A stretch of DNA of 37,948 nt from an uncultured Bacteroidales bacterium. Lineage in GTDB: Bacteria; Bacteroidota; Bacteroidia; Bacteroidales; Paludibacteraceae. The translations under genes and the position numbers were made by a program. Location of the stretch: the NCBI GenBank assembly GCA_903911085.1, contig CAIWCC010000233.1, positions 1 through 37,948 on the forward strand. The letters run 5' to 3'. Of this stretch, positions 1 through 7,186 are shown one piece after another; position 1 is the stretch's first letter; each line of letters begins with the position of its first letter. The notes beneath the pieces are model-generated. The model had not been told where the DNA came from, made no database searches, and saw only the letters and a list, made by a program, of their open reading frames with translations.

Positions 1-26
1 GTCAATAAGTTACAAGTATTACCAGA

Positions 27-39
27 GCTCCTTAGGAGC
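27..39. repeat. Short hairpin GCTCC-TTA-GGAGC
   Basis: A perfect 5-bp inverted repeat with a three-base loop lies at the left edge, followed by an A/T-rich stretch. It resembles the short hairpin edges of dispersed intergenic elements common in Bacteroidota. Only one copy is visible here, so the assignment is tentative. Confidence 0.3.
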
Positions 40-84
40 GACATTATTTTTTCTTTTGTTTTTACCGGACAACAATAAATAAAT

Positions 85-316
85 ATCAAAATATCAGCTA
101 ATTACAGTGCACTAAAAAGCCAATACTTAGCAGCCTTGATTTGCGATAATTTGTGTAATTTGCGTTCAAACCTTTTATTTCAAAAAAAAGCAAGATTTGT
201 CTTATTCTCAAAAAACGAAGTATTTTTATTATCCATTTTTTTCCGTTCAATCAGTGTAATCCGTGTGCTATTCTTTTTTATTCGACATTATATTCTGTAT
301 ATTACCTAATATGCGG
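85..316. repeat. Dispersed intergenic repeat, copy A
   Basis: This stretch shares ordered blocks with 8193-8420: an ATCAGCTAATTA block, TTAGCAGCCTT, GCGATAATTTGTGTAATTTG followed by CGTTCAAAC, and AATCAGTGTAATCCG. Its right end (about 258-316, containing GTGCTATTCTTTTTT and then a TATTATATT block) also matches about 37660-37715. No open reading frame of note runs through it. Nothing else is visible in the gene-free region 1-453 apart from the hairpin near position 30 and the terminator at 355-400. Confidence 0.6.
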
Positions 317-354
317 TTCATTCTTTAATTTGGTTAAGTAGATTTTATTAAGTA

Positions 355-400
355 GAAATAAAAAAAGCCAATCAAAAGCATGTCTGCTTTACGATTGACT
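355..400 (-). terminator. Terminator of the DUF6266 gene
   Basis: An imperfect inverted repeat (arms 366-380 and 384-399) is followed on the minus strand by a run of T. It sits about 55 bases past the stop of the gene at 454-1095. T-runs on both sides mean it could work in both directions. Confidence 0.65.
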
Positions 401-453
401 CTTTTTTTTGATTAATATCAGTGATAGATAATTAACCTATCAGAAGTACAACA

Positions 454-1095
454 CTACAATTGCACTTCGCCAATATAATCGCTGTTTGAATTCAGCTTGC
501 CATCTGCACGGGTAAAATATATCCAACTTTGCACCATGTTACTAACCCAATAATCAGGGCATTCCAATTCTGCTGTACCAGCTAAACGCTTTGCAATATC
601 CTGAATTAAAATGCACTCTTTTGTAGTGTCATTATAAAATATTAGGTTGACTGATTCGGTTGGTTTTGCACCACCAGTTGTTTGATCCGAAAAATTACTG
701 GCATTCCAACTCACTTTTACTGTTGTACCAGTGGTTTTTACGGCCATTAAACCTGTACCACGTGTAGTACTGCCCTGCGAAAAAACCAATTTGCTGTAAT
801 CGATGCTGAAATTGGGTGTTTCGCCAACTATTGCATTTTTCATTACCATTGCAAACCCGTAATTGTAACCTCCCTTGGCTTTGAGCGTTTCGTCCATCAA
901 CTCACGCATGTTGGTCAGAAAAGCCACCAAAAATGCAAACTTAGAACGGTGCTCCACCTGCTTTGCCGTTTTGGCATCAGTTGGCTGTCTAAAAATTTTA
1001 AGAATACTTTTGCCGCTCTTTTTTACTGTAGTAGCAACGGCGCTACCATGACGACCAGAAATGGTTCCGAACGTCGACGAGTTAAACTCTGCCAT
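454..1095 (-). CDS. DUF6266 family protein
   Basis: This 213-residue protein begins MAEFNSSTFGTISGRHGSAV and matches the DUF6266 family as I know it from Bacteroidota: a short glycine-rich N-terminus, a helical segment (about residues 40-85) and a beta-rich second half (about 100-213). No signal peptide, membrane segment or catalytic motif is seen. The family has no assigned biochemical role. The ATG start is preceded by a purine-rich stretch. It stands alone, with a terminator behind it and a long upstream region (1096-1610) that carries a TATCTTTG promoter box and a cluster of TATACAAG sites. Family assignment is fairly firm; function is unknown. Confidence 0.8.
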   Translation of the reverse strand: MAEFNSSTFGTISGRHGSAVATTVKKSGKSILKIFRQPTDAKTAKQVEHRSKFAFLVAFLTNMRELMDETLKAKGGYNYGFAMVMKNAIVGETPNFSIDYSKLVFSQGSTTRGTGLMAVKTTGTTVKVSWNASNFSDQTTGGAKPTESVNLIFYNDTTKECILIQDIAKRLAGTAELECPDYWVSNMVQSWIYFTRADGKLNSNSDYIGEVQL

Positions 1096-1460
1096 CTTGA
1101 CTTCTTTTTTTTAATTGTTTATTACTATTTGAATTGTCTAGAAAATTTAATCTGAAAATATCAGCTCTTAGCTGACTTAAAATAAATTTTTTCACGCTTT
1201 TTATTTTTAACGAGTGAATATTAGAGAATGATTAATAAATTAGTTGAAGTTATTTAATGATATATTTATTTGTTCAAAAAACAATCATTAACTGCGTTTT
1301 ACTAATTATTAATTGTTAATTATTAATTACTTAAGATTGGCGGCGCTCTACTTTTTTTCATAACTTTTGTTGTTAATTGTTCTTATTCCTCTTTTACTTT
1401 ATTTTGTATATTATTTATGCGACAATAATTATTGAACACATTCTGTTTTTAATATCTCTG

Positions 1461-1468
1461 CAAAGATA
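1461..1468 (-). promoter_or_regulatory. -7 box TATCTTTG, candidate promoter of DUF6266 gene
   Basis: On the minus strand the sequence reads ACATC-TATCTTTG-CAGAG, a match to the Bacteroidota TAnnTTTG -7 element. The 17 bases around it (1460-1476) are identical to those around the -7 box in front of the Abi gene. A TTG-like -33 box is present, but its spacing (about 23) is longer than ideal. The leader to the DUF6266 start would be about 360 bases. That leader (1096-1460) is AT-rich, with a small TCAGCT/AGCTGA hairpin near 1160-1176 and no convincing gene. Confidence 0.5.
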
Positions 1469-1501
1469 GATGTTTATATTCCGCATATAATCAACAACTT
1501 A

Positions 1502-1563
1502 CTTGTATATTCTTGTATACAAGAACAAACAAGTTATTGCAAGTTTATACAAGTTTATACAAG
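1502..1563. promoter_or_regulatory. Cluster of five TATACAAG sites (candidate operator)
   Basis: The 8-mer TATACAAG occurs five times in 62 bases: inverted at 1502 and 1512, direct at 1516, 1546 and 1556. The 1512/1516 pair forms a perfect 16-bp palindrome at 1510-1525. Copies in the same orientation are 10 bp apart (1502/1512 and 1546/1556), one helical turn. The cluster lies just upstream of the TATCTTTG box. It looks like a binding array for a dimeric regulator; no regulator gene is identified nearby. Confidence 0.5.
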
Positions 1564-1622
1564 CAATAATTGCCATAGAAGGGATTTAGGTAGAGAGATT
1601 ATTGGGTAGGAATAAAATGAAA

Positions 1623-1669
1623 AAGCGACGACCTCACATTTCTGTGAAGCCGTCGCTCGTAATTTTTTT
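1623..1669. terminator. Hairpin with T-run between DUF6266 upstream region and next gene
   Basis: Arms 1623-1636 and 1643-1656 (AGCGACGACCTCAC / GTGAAGCCGTCGCT, two mismatches) are followed on the plus strand by seven T. On the minus strand it lies after the 296-residue protein gene, so it may serve as a terminator for that gene in combination with the hairpin at 1678-1700. Confidence 0.5.
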
Positions 1670-1677
1670 CTTATTTA

Positions 1678-1700
1678 GGCTTTCACTTGGAGTGAAGGCC
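1678..1700. terminator. Hairpin downstream of the 296-residue protein gene
   Basis: GGCTTTCACT and AGTGAAGGCC pair around a three-base loop, 20 bases past the stop of the gene at 1721-2611. Related hairpins with a CTTCACT-type arm occur at 7952-7978 and 9622-9647 behind the two DUF805 remnants, so this may be a repeated terminator element of the genome. Confidence 0.45.
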
Positions 1701-1720
1701 TCAATATTTTAGAAAATTAG

Positions 1721-2611
1721 CTATTTGAGATCTTTAAGAATATGTTTGATACGCAATTTCATTTTTTCCACATCTTCCTTGTCGTTTTTGTTGGTGATTG
1801 TATTATCGAAAATACTTTGTCGAGAGCCAATATCTCTATCAAAATACAACTTTAGTGCATCATATATTTTTTGGCCCTCTCTTTTTCCAATGGTAATGAG
1901 CGCTGGCTCGTATTGTTCCATGGCACCTAACATGATACGGATGGACTTGCCCTTCTCAGCAGAAAACTCAGTTCGTAAAGCTGCTGCCAAATTATCTTTT
2001 TGGGAGTGAAGCAGATAATCCGGGAATAATTTTAATTTGTTATCAATAGTTTTTGAAGGTAGTTTTGTAGGTACAATTTCTATCGGCAGCTGCATGGTAG
2101 CCTCTGGCTTGCCTATAATCAATTTGTTATTCAACAGTTTATGATACATTTTTGATACAAGTATCAATCTATCAGCCGAAAGCGTTCTCACACGCTTACT
2201 ATCGAGCGTAGATCCAAAACATTGGTTTAGCTCAGCCAAATTATCCAACCTAGGATGGGGCACATAATCATCACCATAAATTTCTATTAATAATCCAGAC
2301 AATTCAATATCATTTTCATATTCAATTGCTATATCATTACCCGTAATTTCCTTGTATCTCTCGCAAATATGATCTGCGCCAAAATATGGTCTGTTCTGAT
2401 TCCAATGAACCGGTATTAGTCCTTCGGCGCACAATTCCTTCACACGTTGGCAGTATTGCTCAATTACCGCAGCTTCATCCGTCCCTTTATATTCCTTGCA
2501 CTTGCCTTTTGCATAAATCCCCATTTCCTTTATTCCGTTGCCTTCATCGAATTTATCGCATTGGTAATGTACAAAAAACACTTCCTTGTACGATGGTAAA
2601 CTATCTTTCAT
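1721..2611 (-). CDS. Uncharacterised protein, 296 residues
   Basis: I do not recognise a family with confidence. The start MKDSLPSYKEVFFVHYQCDK leads into an N-terminal part rich in aromatic and charged residues (1-130), a middle part with a SADRLILVSKMYHKLLNN helix (about 145-165), and a lysine-rich helical C-terminus (about 215-296) that contains an EKMKLRIKHILKDLK tail. There is no signal peptide or membrane segment, so it is probably cytoplasmic. Two hairpins follow the stop. It sits next to an Abi_2 gene in an accessory region, which suggests but does not prove a defence-related or mobile-element role. Confidence 0.6.
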   Translation of the reverse strand: MKDSLPSYKEVFFVHYQCDKFDEGNGIKEMGIYAKGKCKEYKGTDEAAVIEQYCQRVKELCAEGLIPVHWNQNRPYFGADHICERYKEITGNDIAIEYENDIELSGLLIEIYGDDYVPHPRLDNLAELNQCFGSTLDSKRVRTLSADRLILVSKMYHKLLNNKLIIGKPEATMQLPIEIVPTKLPSKTIDNKLKLFPDYLLHSQKDNLAAALRTEFSAEKGKSIRIMLGAMEQYEPALITIGKREGQKIYDALKLYFDRDIGSRQSIFDNTITNKNDKEDVEKMKLRIKHILKDLK

Positions 2612-2679
2612 AATTTTATTTTGTTTCTTTTAATAAGTTGATAAACATTAAAGTCGATTATTCCATTATTAACCATTCT

Positions 2680-2806
2680 AGTCTCGTAACAATTTATTCA
2701 CCGCATATTTGATGGGAATAAGCGAATTATTCACCACACATTGATTGTAGTGCCAGCTAAATATGGGCTGAAACTTTAGCACATCCTGTTATCGAATTAC
2801 GAGACT
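2680..2806. other. Possible structured RNA or repeat closed by a 10-bp stem
   Basis: A perfect 10-bp inverted repeat (AGTCTCGTAA at 2680-2689, TTACGAGACT at 2797-2806) encloses about 107 bases. Inside is a smaller hairpin built on GAATAA/TTATTC near 2719-2738 and a repeated TTATTCACC motif. No open reading frame of note is present. It could be a structured noncoding RNA or a small decayed element in the 330-bp gap before the Abi gene. The strand is undetermined. Confidence 0.3.
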
Positions 2807-2863
2807 TATCTGTTCATTCAATTTTGTTGGTTTTAATAATTATAAAATTAAAATTAAATACAT

Positions 2864-2928
2864 TATCTTTGCATCACCATATTCCCGTTAGCCCCTGAAG
2901 AAATTCAAGCTAGCGGGTTTCGATTTTT
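2864..2928 (+). ncRNA. Promoter box plus hairpin, candidate small RNA facing the Abi gene
   Basis: The plus strand carries TATCTTTGCATCACCAT (2864-2880), almost identical (16 of 17) to the minus-strand promoter in front of the Abi gene. It is followed at once by a hairpin (CCCGTTAGC at 2884-2892, GCTAGCGGG at 2909-2917) and a T-rich tail (2918-2928). No protein fits in this space. A transcript of about 50-55 bases ending just before the Abi stop codon is plausible. There is no clear -33 box, which lowers confidence. Confidence 0.35.
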
Positions 2929-2942
2929 ATCAAGACTTAAAT

Positions 2943-3869
2943 CTATTTCCACAATGGCTCTTTCTCCCAATTTAACGGAAATCCCATAGCTCTTACATCA
3001 ATATTGGGATATTTTGCCAGTAATACTTTGAATTTTGCATGAATGCTATTGCTGGGATTAATTGTATTCATCAAAAAGAGCATCATCGACAATATAAAGT
3101 AAACCCTGTTGTTCAATGGCAGTGATTTACCTGTATCGGGACAGGTATAGTTTGTTTGATTAATAAATGGTTGTTTTGGTACATTTGGAATAATGGGTTG
3201 TATCTGCATTTCTTTATTCCACAAACGGGCGTGGTGTGCACAGATATTACGAAGATATACAATGCTGTGAAGCCACGAAGTAAAAACCACTTCGGGTAAT
3301 CCAAAGTGATTGGCAATATCTCGTTTATCTCTGCCAGGCGAAAGATAACTATAAAGGCTAGATAAAGTACCAAACGACGAAACTTCGAGCATCATCCAAC
3401 ATGGTGGCATTGGGTCTGAGTATTTCAATTGAAATGCCTTGATAAACTCTTCGTCGCTACGTTTGTATTCCTGTCCAATTTTCGTAAGAGTTTCGGCATG
3501 TTTCAACGGTCGTGAAAAGTTTTTCGTATCGTTATACCAAAATGGTCCACGACTATGCGAAAGTATATAAATCATTTTGGCACGAACTGCAACCTCTATT
3601 TTTTCGAGCTCTCGCAATACAAGCATCCTTAATTCCCTATCGAACTTATAAATACTAAATGCAGTATCAAAATTGGCATCTACTTTAAATACATGTTTTT
3701 CCTTATCTGCCAGCAACGGATACCAATATCCACTCAAGCGATAATAACTTACTGCCTCTAGCAAATGCAATGCTTTAGATTCGTTTGGCACTATTAACCC
3801 ACGGTCTTTGAGTTGCTGAAGTTGAGCGGCGTAGATAAGTGCTGGCTTGGAGTAGGGCACTTTGCTCAT
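2943..3869 (-). CDS. Abi_2 family (AbiD/AbiF-type) HEPN protein
   Basis: The 308-residue protein carries the Abi_2 signatures: LLEAVSYYRLSGYWYPL near residues 36-52, FDRELRMLVLRELEKIEVAVR near 76-96, and LRNICAHHARLWN near 206-218. The last includes R207-x4-H212, the HEPN ribonuclease motif. Abi_2 proteins are abortive-infection factors; HEPN proteins of this group are thought to be RNA nucleases and have been linked to the ancestry of Cas13. It is probably a cytoplasmic toxin-like protein. A strong promoter and a GC-rich hairpin with a T-tail lie between promoter and ATG, so expression may depend on readthrough. A 7-bp inverted repeat at 3128-3147 lies in the C-terminal coding part. Confidence 0.88.
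   Translation of the reverse strand: MSKVPYSKPALIYAAQLQQLKDRGLIVPNESKALHLLEAVSYYRLSGYWYPLLADKEKHVFKVDANFDTAFSIYKFDRELRMLVLRELEKIEVAVRAKMIYILSHSRGPFWYNDTKNFSRPLKHAETLTKIGQEYKRSDEEFIKAFQLKYSDPMPPCWMMLEVSSFGTLSSLYSYLSPGRDKRDIANHFGLPEVVFTSWLHSIVYLRNICAHHARLWNKEMQIQPIIPNVPKQPFINQTNYTCPDTGKSLPLNNRVYFILSMMLFLMNTINPSNSIHAKFKVLLAKYPNIDVRAMGFPLNWEKEPLWK
3128..3147. repeat. Inverted repeat inside the Abi gene
   Basis: TACCTGT (3128-3134) and ACAGGTA (3141-3147) are perfect 7-bp arms around a six-base loop. They fall in the variable C-terminal stretch of the Abi protein (around NYTCPDTGK). It is weaker than the palindromes in the YhcG and RhuM genes but similar in being an in-frame inverted repeat. Confidence 0.4.
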
Positions 3870-3881
3870 AGGTATAAAAAT

Positions 3882-3931
3882 AAAAAGCTTACCCTAAGCG
3901 CGCTGTTCTTACGGGAAGCGGGGCAAGCATG
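3882..3931 (-). ncRNA. Leader hairpin/small RNA between promoter and Abi gene
   Basis: Between the TATCTTTG box and the Abi ATG the minus strand folds into GCTTGCCC (3928-3921) paired with GGGTAAGC (3894-3887), eight pairs with one G-T wobble, followed by TTTTTATTTTT (3886-3876). This is the shape of an intrinsic terminator placed before the coding sequence, so a short RNA of roughly 45-55 bases and a readthrough mRNA are both expected. Type III toxin-antitoxin loci use this layout, and RNA partners have been described for AbiF-type proteins. Whether this RNA acts as an antitoxin is inference. Confidence 0.45.
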
Positions 3932-3937
3932 TTGATG

Positions 3938-3970
3938 CAAAGATAGATGTTTTTTTCTCATATTCCAAAA
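3938..3970 (-). promoter_or_regulatory. Promoter of the Abi gene
   Basis: The -7 box TATCTTTG (3945-3938) and a TTTTGG -33 box (3970-3965) are 19 bases apart on the minus strand, close to the Bacteroidota sigma consensus. It is the best-formed promoter of the left half of the window. Confidence 0.65.
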
Positions 3971-4058
3971 TTTGTGATGCATAATTTAAAACGAATGCTA
4001 TTTTCTTAGTAATTGTCTGGTGGTAAATCATATTTGTTGCTCAAAGATGACATTTTTG

Positions 4059-4475
4059 TTATTGACAAATTAATTCCTTGGTTCTTAAATCAATTTTCCC
4101 ATCAAAGTATAGCTGCAACACTTGATGAAATACTGAATCATTCTCAGTTACCAAACTAAACAGTGTCATGCACGATTTTAGTTTCATATCATCAGGTCTT
4201 CCAAAAAACTCAGTTGCCGTCTTGTTTTTATGCAACAATAATGCTTTCGATATTTCAATTAACCGTGCACTCAAAACATCATGATTCAAATAAGCAATTG
4301 CCTCTTCCCTACTGTTTATTGCATAAAACACAGAAGTGCTGCTCAAACCTAAACCATGAAATTGCGGAAAGATATACCACATCCAATGGCTAACCTTTTT
4401 CCCATTCACTATTTCGGACAAAGCCCTATCATAATCATTTTCTTGAGCTGTAATAAATCGGTCTAAATTTATCAT
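4059..4475 (-). CDS. DUF1810 family protein
   Basis: The 138-residue protein has the DUF1810 hallmarks: LDRFITAQ at the start, ALSEIVNGKKVSHWMWYIFPQ near residues 18-38, FYAINSREEAIAYLNH near 50-66, and GRPDDMKLKSCMTLF near 92-106. The length is normal for the family. DUF1810 proteins are small soluble proteins of unsettled function; some are annotated 'calpastatin' without good reason. It has its own ATG start and sits between the Abi gene and a DUF2233 remnant, with no close operon partner. Family assignment is firm; function is open. Confidence 0.88.
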   Translation of the reverse strand: MINLDRFITAQENDYDRALSEIVNGKKVSHWMWYIFPQFHGLGLSSTSVFYAINSREEAIAYLNHDVLSARLIEISKALLLHKNKTATEFFGRPDDMKLKSCMTLFSLVTENDSVFHQVLQLYFDGKIDLRTKELICQ

Positions 4476-4527
4476 AAGCTGTATTTGTTGTTAGTATTGA
4501 TAGCATGACTTTGAGTCATACTATCAA

Positions 4528-4612
4528 TTAAATAGAAATTACTTTATTATTTGGTGAAATTCCCACACCGTTTCTGATAGTTGGATTTTTAGAACCAGCT
4601 ACAAGAATACGA
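4528..4612 (-). pseudogene. DUF2233 (phosphodiester glycosidase) fragment
   Basis: The minus strand reads GSKNPTIRNGVGISPNNKVISI and stops, which aligns with the IRNGVGILPNND segment of the larger fragments at 9943-10150 and 11939-12168. Only about 28 codons remain, directly downstream of the first YhcG gene. It is a decayed piece of a phosphodiester-glycosidase (DUF2233/NAGPA-type) gene. Confidence 0.55.
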
Positions 4613-4657
4613 TTATTCTTCCATTCTAGCATTTGTCTTATTGACAATCATCGCTCA

Positions 4658-5689
4658 TCAATCTTCGTCACTATTATTATCGAAAAAGTCATTTATTTTG
4701 GCACTTATTTCTTCAACCGAAGGCAAAAGCGATTGATAAACAGCAGGCAATTTTGCTGAAGTACTGTAAGTGGCCACACCAATGGGCAAAGTTGATGTTT
4801 TGAGAGAATACTCTACAATGGTGCGGTTCTTACTTTTACATATAATAATTCCGATGGATTCGTTTTCGTGTGTCAACTTTACTTTATCATTCAGCACCGA
4901 CAAATAAAACTCCATTTTTCCTTTATGTTCTGGTTCAAACTCACCCACTTTAAGGTCGATAGCTATCAAACTTTGCAAGCGACGGTGGTATAATAACAGA
5001 TCCACCCGATACTCTCTTTCTGCTACCAACAAACGATACTGACTGCCTACAAATGTAAAGTCGGTTCCCATTTCCAACAAAAATGCACGAATGTTTTTTA
5101 ATAATGCCTGTTCAAGCTCACTTTCGGCATGTTCGTCCGCCAGGTTTACAAAACCAAAAGTGTATTCATCTTTCACGGCCATAAATGCTTGTTTAGCAAT
5201 AGCTTCTGGCATTACATTATCAAAATTTGTTTGATTGAGCAAGTATTTCTCATACGTTTTATTCTCAACCTGATGTATCAAAACATCCTTTGTCCATCCA
5301 AATTTACGGGTAGCAAGCGTATAAAACTGACGCTCCAAACTGTCTTTGCATTTTTTCAGAATTACGATGTGTTTACTCCAACTAATTTCTCGTACCAATG
5401 GTACGAGTTTTTCATCACTTTGATATTCAGTGTAAAACTGAGCCATCAGCCACAAATTACCTACTGAAAATCCACCCATTGACGGAAATTCTTTTTGCAG
5501 TTCTTTCGACAGTGTTGGTACAATGGCTTTTCCCCAACCCAAAGCTTGTTTTTCGGATATTGACCTACCCAGCTCCCAATACAAACCTATCAATTGCGTA
5601 TTTACCGCCTTTAATGCCTCATATTGTGCTGCACGCACTTTTTCCTTTATGTCGGAAATAAATTGTTTTTGAGAAAGGTCTAAATTCAT
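4658..5689 (-). CDS. DUF1016/YhcG family PD-(D/E)XK nuclease, copy 1
   Basis: The 343-residue protein has an N-terminal DUF1016 helical domain (about 1-150, with the typical VNTQLIGLYWELGRSI at 29-44) and a C-terminal nuclease fold. The catalytic pattern YRVD (D230) followed by IDLK (D245, K247) fits a PD-(D/E)XK active site. YhcG proteins are found in defence islands and near type I restriction systems; the substrate is DNA by family inference. It stands alone rather than in an operon. A perfect palindrome (5389-5407) lies in frame at residues 94-101, in the linker after the first helical region, where copies 2 and 3 have different palindromes. Confidence 0.9.
   Translation of the reverse strand: MNLDLSQKQFISDIKEKVRAAQYEALKAVNTQLIGLYWELGRSISEKQALGWGKAIVPTLSKELQKEFPSMGGFSVGNLWLMAQFYTEYQSDEKLVPLVREISWSKHIVILKKCKDSLERQFYTLATRKFGWTKDVLIHQVENKTYEKYLLNQTNFDNVMPEAIAKQAFMAVKDEYTFGFVNLADEHAESELEQALLKNIRAFLLEMGTDFTFVGSQYRLLVAEREYRVDLLLYHRRLQSLIAIDLKVGEFEPEHKGKMEFYLSVLNDKVKLTHENESIGIIICKSKNRTIVEYSLKTSTLPIGVATYSTSAKLPAVYQSLLPSVEEISAKINDFFDNNSDED
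5389..5407. repeat. In-frame perfect palindrome in YhcG copy 1
   Basis: Arms CTCGTACCA and TGGTACGAG are exact reverse complements around a single central base. It encodes LVPLVRE on the minus strand. Same protein location as the palindromes at 6733-6797 and 9234-9260. Confidence 0.85.
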
Positions 5690-5778
5690 AGTGCTTCTAT
5701 ATTCTTTTGCGTCGTTTTATATTTATTAACCACTGATGCAGTTCAAGATTTCAGGTTTCGTTTTTTCATAAATACCGA

Positions 5779-5909
5779 AACCAACAACCCAACTCCCACT
5801 ATCACATCCACCACATTCCATAGCTCTCTACCCAACGATATTTTAAGCAATGGCTAAACAAAACTGCCAACACAATGTAAATTATCATTTCCGTTTGACG
5901 ATTTTCTTT
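5779..5909 (-). pseudogene. C-terminal piece of a DUF6804 gene
   Basis: This stretch matches the second half of the intact DUF6804 gene at 15057-15344, from the KEGRQTEM region to near its end, with frame damage (a base is missing near CAATGGCT-AAACAAAAC). The matching N-terminal piece lies at 7187-7291 on the other side of YhcG copy 2. About 35 bp of the original gene are missing between the two pieces. The 290-bp gap 5690-5980 holds nothing else. Confidence 0.75.
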
Positions 5910-5980
5910 TAAGCTTAGTGATAGCTTCACAATTCTTCTTTTTCAACCTATAGTATTATTTCTATCATTGAATTAATTTT

Positions 5981-7114
5981 TTATCTGTTCCATTTGGTTA
6001 TTTCATTGGTTATAAAGACTTCCAGTTCTTCTTTTCGGGGAAGTTCGAGTAGGTATTTCGAAACAAAAAGGTGGTTGTCCATACCCGCTGTGGCAAACTC
6101 TACCAGTGCATTGTTTTTGTTGGTTACCAGCAATATCCCCACCGTGGGGTTATCGTCAGGCTGCATCACTTCTGCTTTGTAGTAATTCACGTAGGTATTT
6201 AGTTGCCCTATGTTATAATGGTTAAAGTCTTCTACTTTTAGGTCAACCAACACATGGCATTTCAGTATGCGGTGATAAAACACTAGGTCTATAAAAAAGT
6301 ATTCGTCACCTATCAGTATTTTTTTCTGTCGCGCTACCAAGCAAAAGCCATGTCCCATTTTCATCATGAAATTTTGCAGTTGATCTATCAGAGCGGCTTC
6401 CAAGTCACTTTCTTCTACCGCATCTTTGGTTTTTAACCCTAAAAACTCGAATGCGTAAACCGACTTTACAATATCTGTTGGCAATAAAGTTTCTGCTTTT
6501 GAATTGGTTATCTCGCTCAATAATTGTGGTTTGGTACTCATTCCACTTCGTTCAAAATAAAGACTGTTAATTTGTCGTTTCAATTCCTTTACCGACCAAC
6601 AGCCATTAATTGCAGCCACTTCGTAAAATGCTCTTTTGAGTGGATTGGACATTTGCAAAAGTTGCTCTAAATGTGTATAAGAAAGCTTATTTAAGAGCTT
6701 TTCTACAGGTGTATAATAGAGCTGCTTAGATTGTGGGGTTGGCAACCCCACTTTCTCACAGATTTCCAATTGTGGGGTCAGTGACCCCACAATTGGAGAA
6801 ATTAGTGAAAGAACCGAATTATCAGTGTTATCCAATAAGTATTGTGCTATTTGTGGATAAAGGGTGTAAAAATCTTTAAAACGATACAATGATCTGCGAT
6901 CTATTCCCTTGATTGACTTAAGCTTATTGGCTAGTTCATCAAACAAATTTTCGCCATAAGTGGCTCTATCTTCTCCCTGAAGTTCAAATTCCACAATATA
7001 ATACCCAGTTAGCCAATTCCTTAAGGTTAACGATACATTTATAGCTTTGGAAGCTTGCTGCCAAAAATGATGATGTGTCTGCTCAAAAGTGCTGACTAGT
7101 AAATCGAAATTCAT
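5981..7114 (-). CDS. DUF1016/YhcG family PD-(D/E)XK nuclease, copy 2
   Basis: I start it at the ATG giving MNFDLLVSTFEQTHHHFWQQ, because family members begin there; a longer frame adds 22 unrelated residues up to 7180. The 377-residue protein has the DUF1016 N-domain (RNWLTGYYIVEFE near 32-44, YGENLFDELANKLK near 53-66) and a C-terminal nuclease with FFIDLVFYHRILKC (D276) and VDLK (D291, K293). It is a different subgroup from copy 1. Two perfect palindromes occupy residues of about 107-128, lengthening the linker. The gene sits exactly between the two halves of a broken DUF6804 gene, so it was probably inserted there as a cassette. Confidence 0.9.
   Translation of the reverse strand: MNFDLLVSTFEQTHHHFWQQASKAINVSLTLRNWLTGYYIVEFELQGEDRATYGENLFDELANKLKSIKGIDRRSLYRFKDFYTLYPQIAQYLLDNTDNSVLSLISPIVGSLTPQLEICEKVGLPTPQSKQLYYTPVEKLLNKLSYTHLEQLLQMSNPLKRAFYEVAAINGCWSVKELKRQINSLYFERSGMSTKPQLLSEITNSKAETLLPTDIVKSVYAFEFLGLKTKDAVEESDLEAALIDQLQNFMMKMGHGFCLVARQKKILIGDEYFFIDLVFYHRILKCHVLVDLKVEDFNHYNIGQLNTYVNYYKAEVMQPDDNPTVGILLVTNKNNALVEFATAGMDNHLFVSKYLLELPRKEELEVFITNEITKWNR
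6733..6751. repeat. In-frame perfect palindrome 1 in YhcG copy 2
   Basis: Arms GTGGGGTTG and CAACCCCAC are exact reverse complements around one central base. It shares the GTGGGGT core with the neighbouring palindrome at 6765-6797, which suggests duplication of a palindromic unit. Confidence 0.85.
6765..6797. repeat. In-frame perfect palindrome 2 in YhcG copy 2
   Basis: Arms TCCAATTGTGGGGTCA and TGACCCCACAATTGGA (16 bp each) are exact reverse complements around one central base. It encodes SPIVGSLTPQL. The probability of such a structure by chance in coding sequence is very low. Confidence 0.9.
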
Positions 7115-7186
7115 CCTAATATCATTATTAATTGTTTCAATATCACACTTCTGTTCATTTATGCATTTAGTGAAACCCACACTACT

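Noticed and set aside
949-1155. Plus-strand open frame opposite the DUF6266 gene
   Set aside because: It lies antisense to a gene with clear family identity and has no protein-like features.
3113-3373. Minus-strand open frame within the Abi gene
   Set aside because: It is another frame of the well-supported Abi_2 coding sequence.
7115-7180. 22-residue N-terminal extension of YhcG copy 2
   Set aside because: Family members begin at MNFDLLV; the extension lies in the join to the broken DUF6804 gene.
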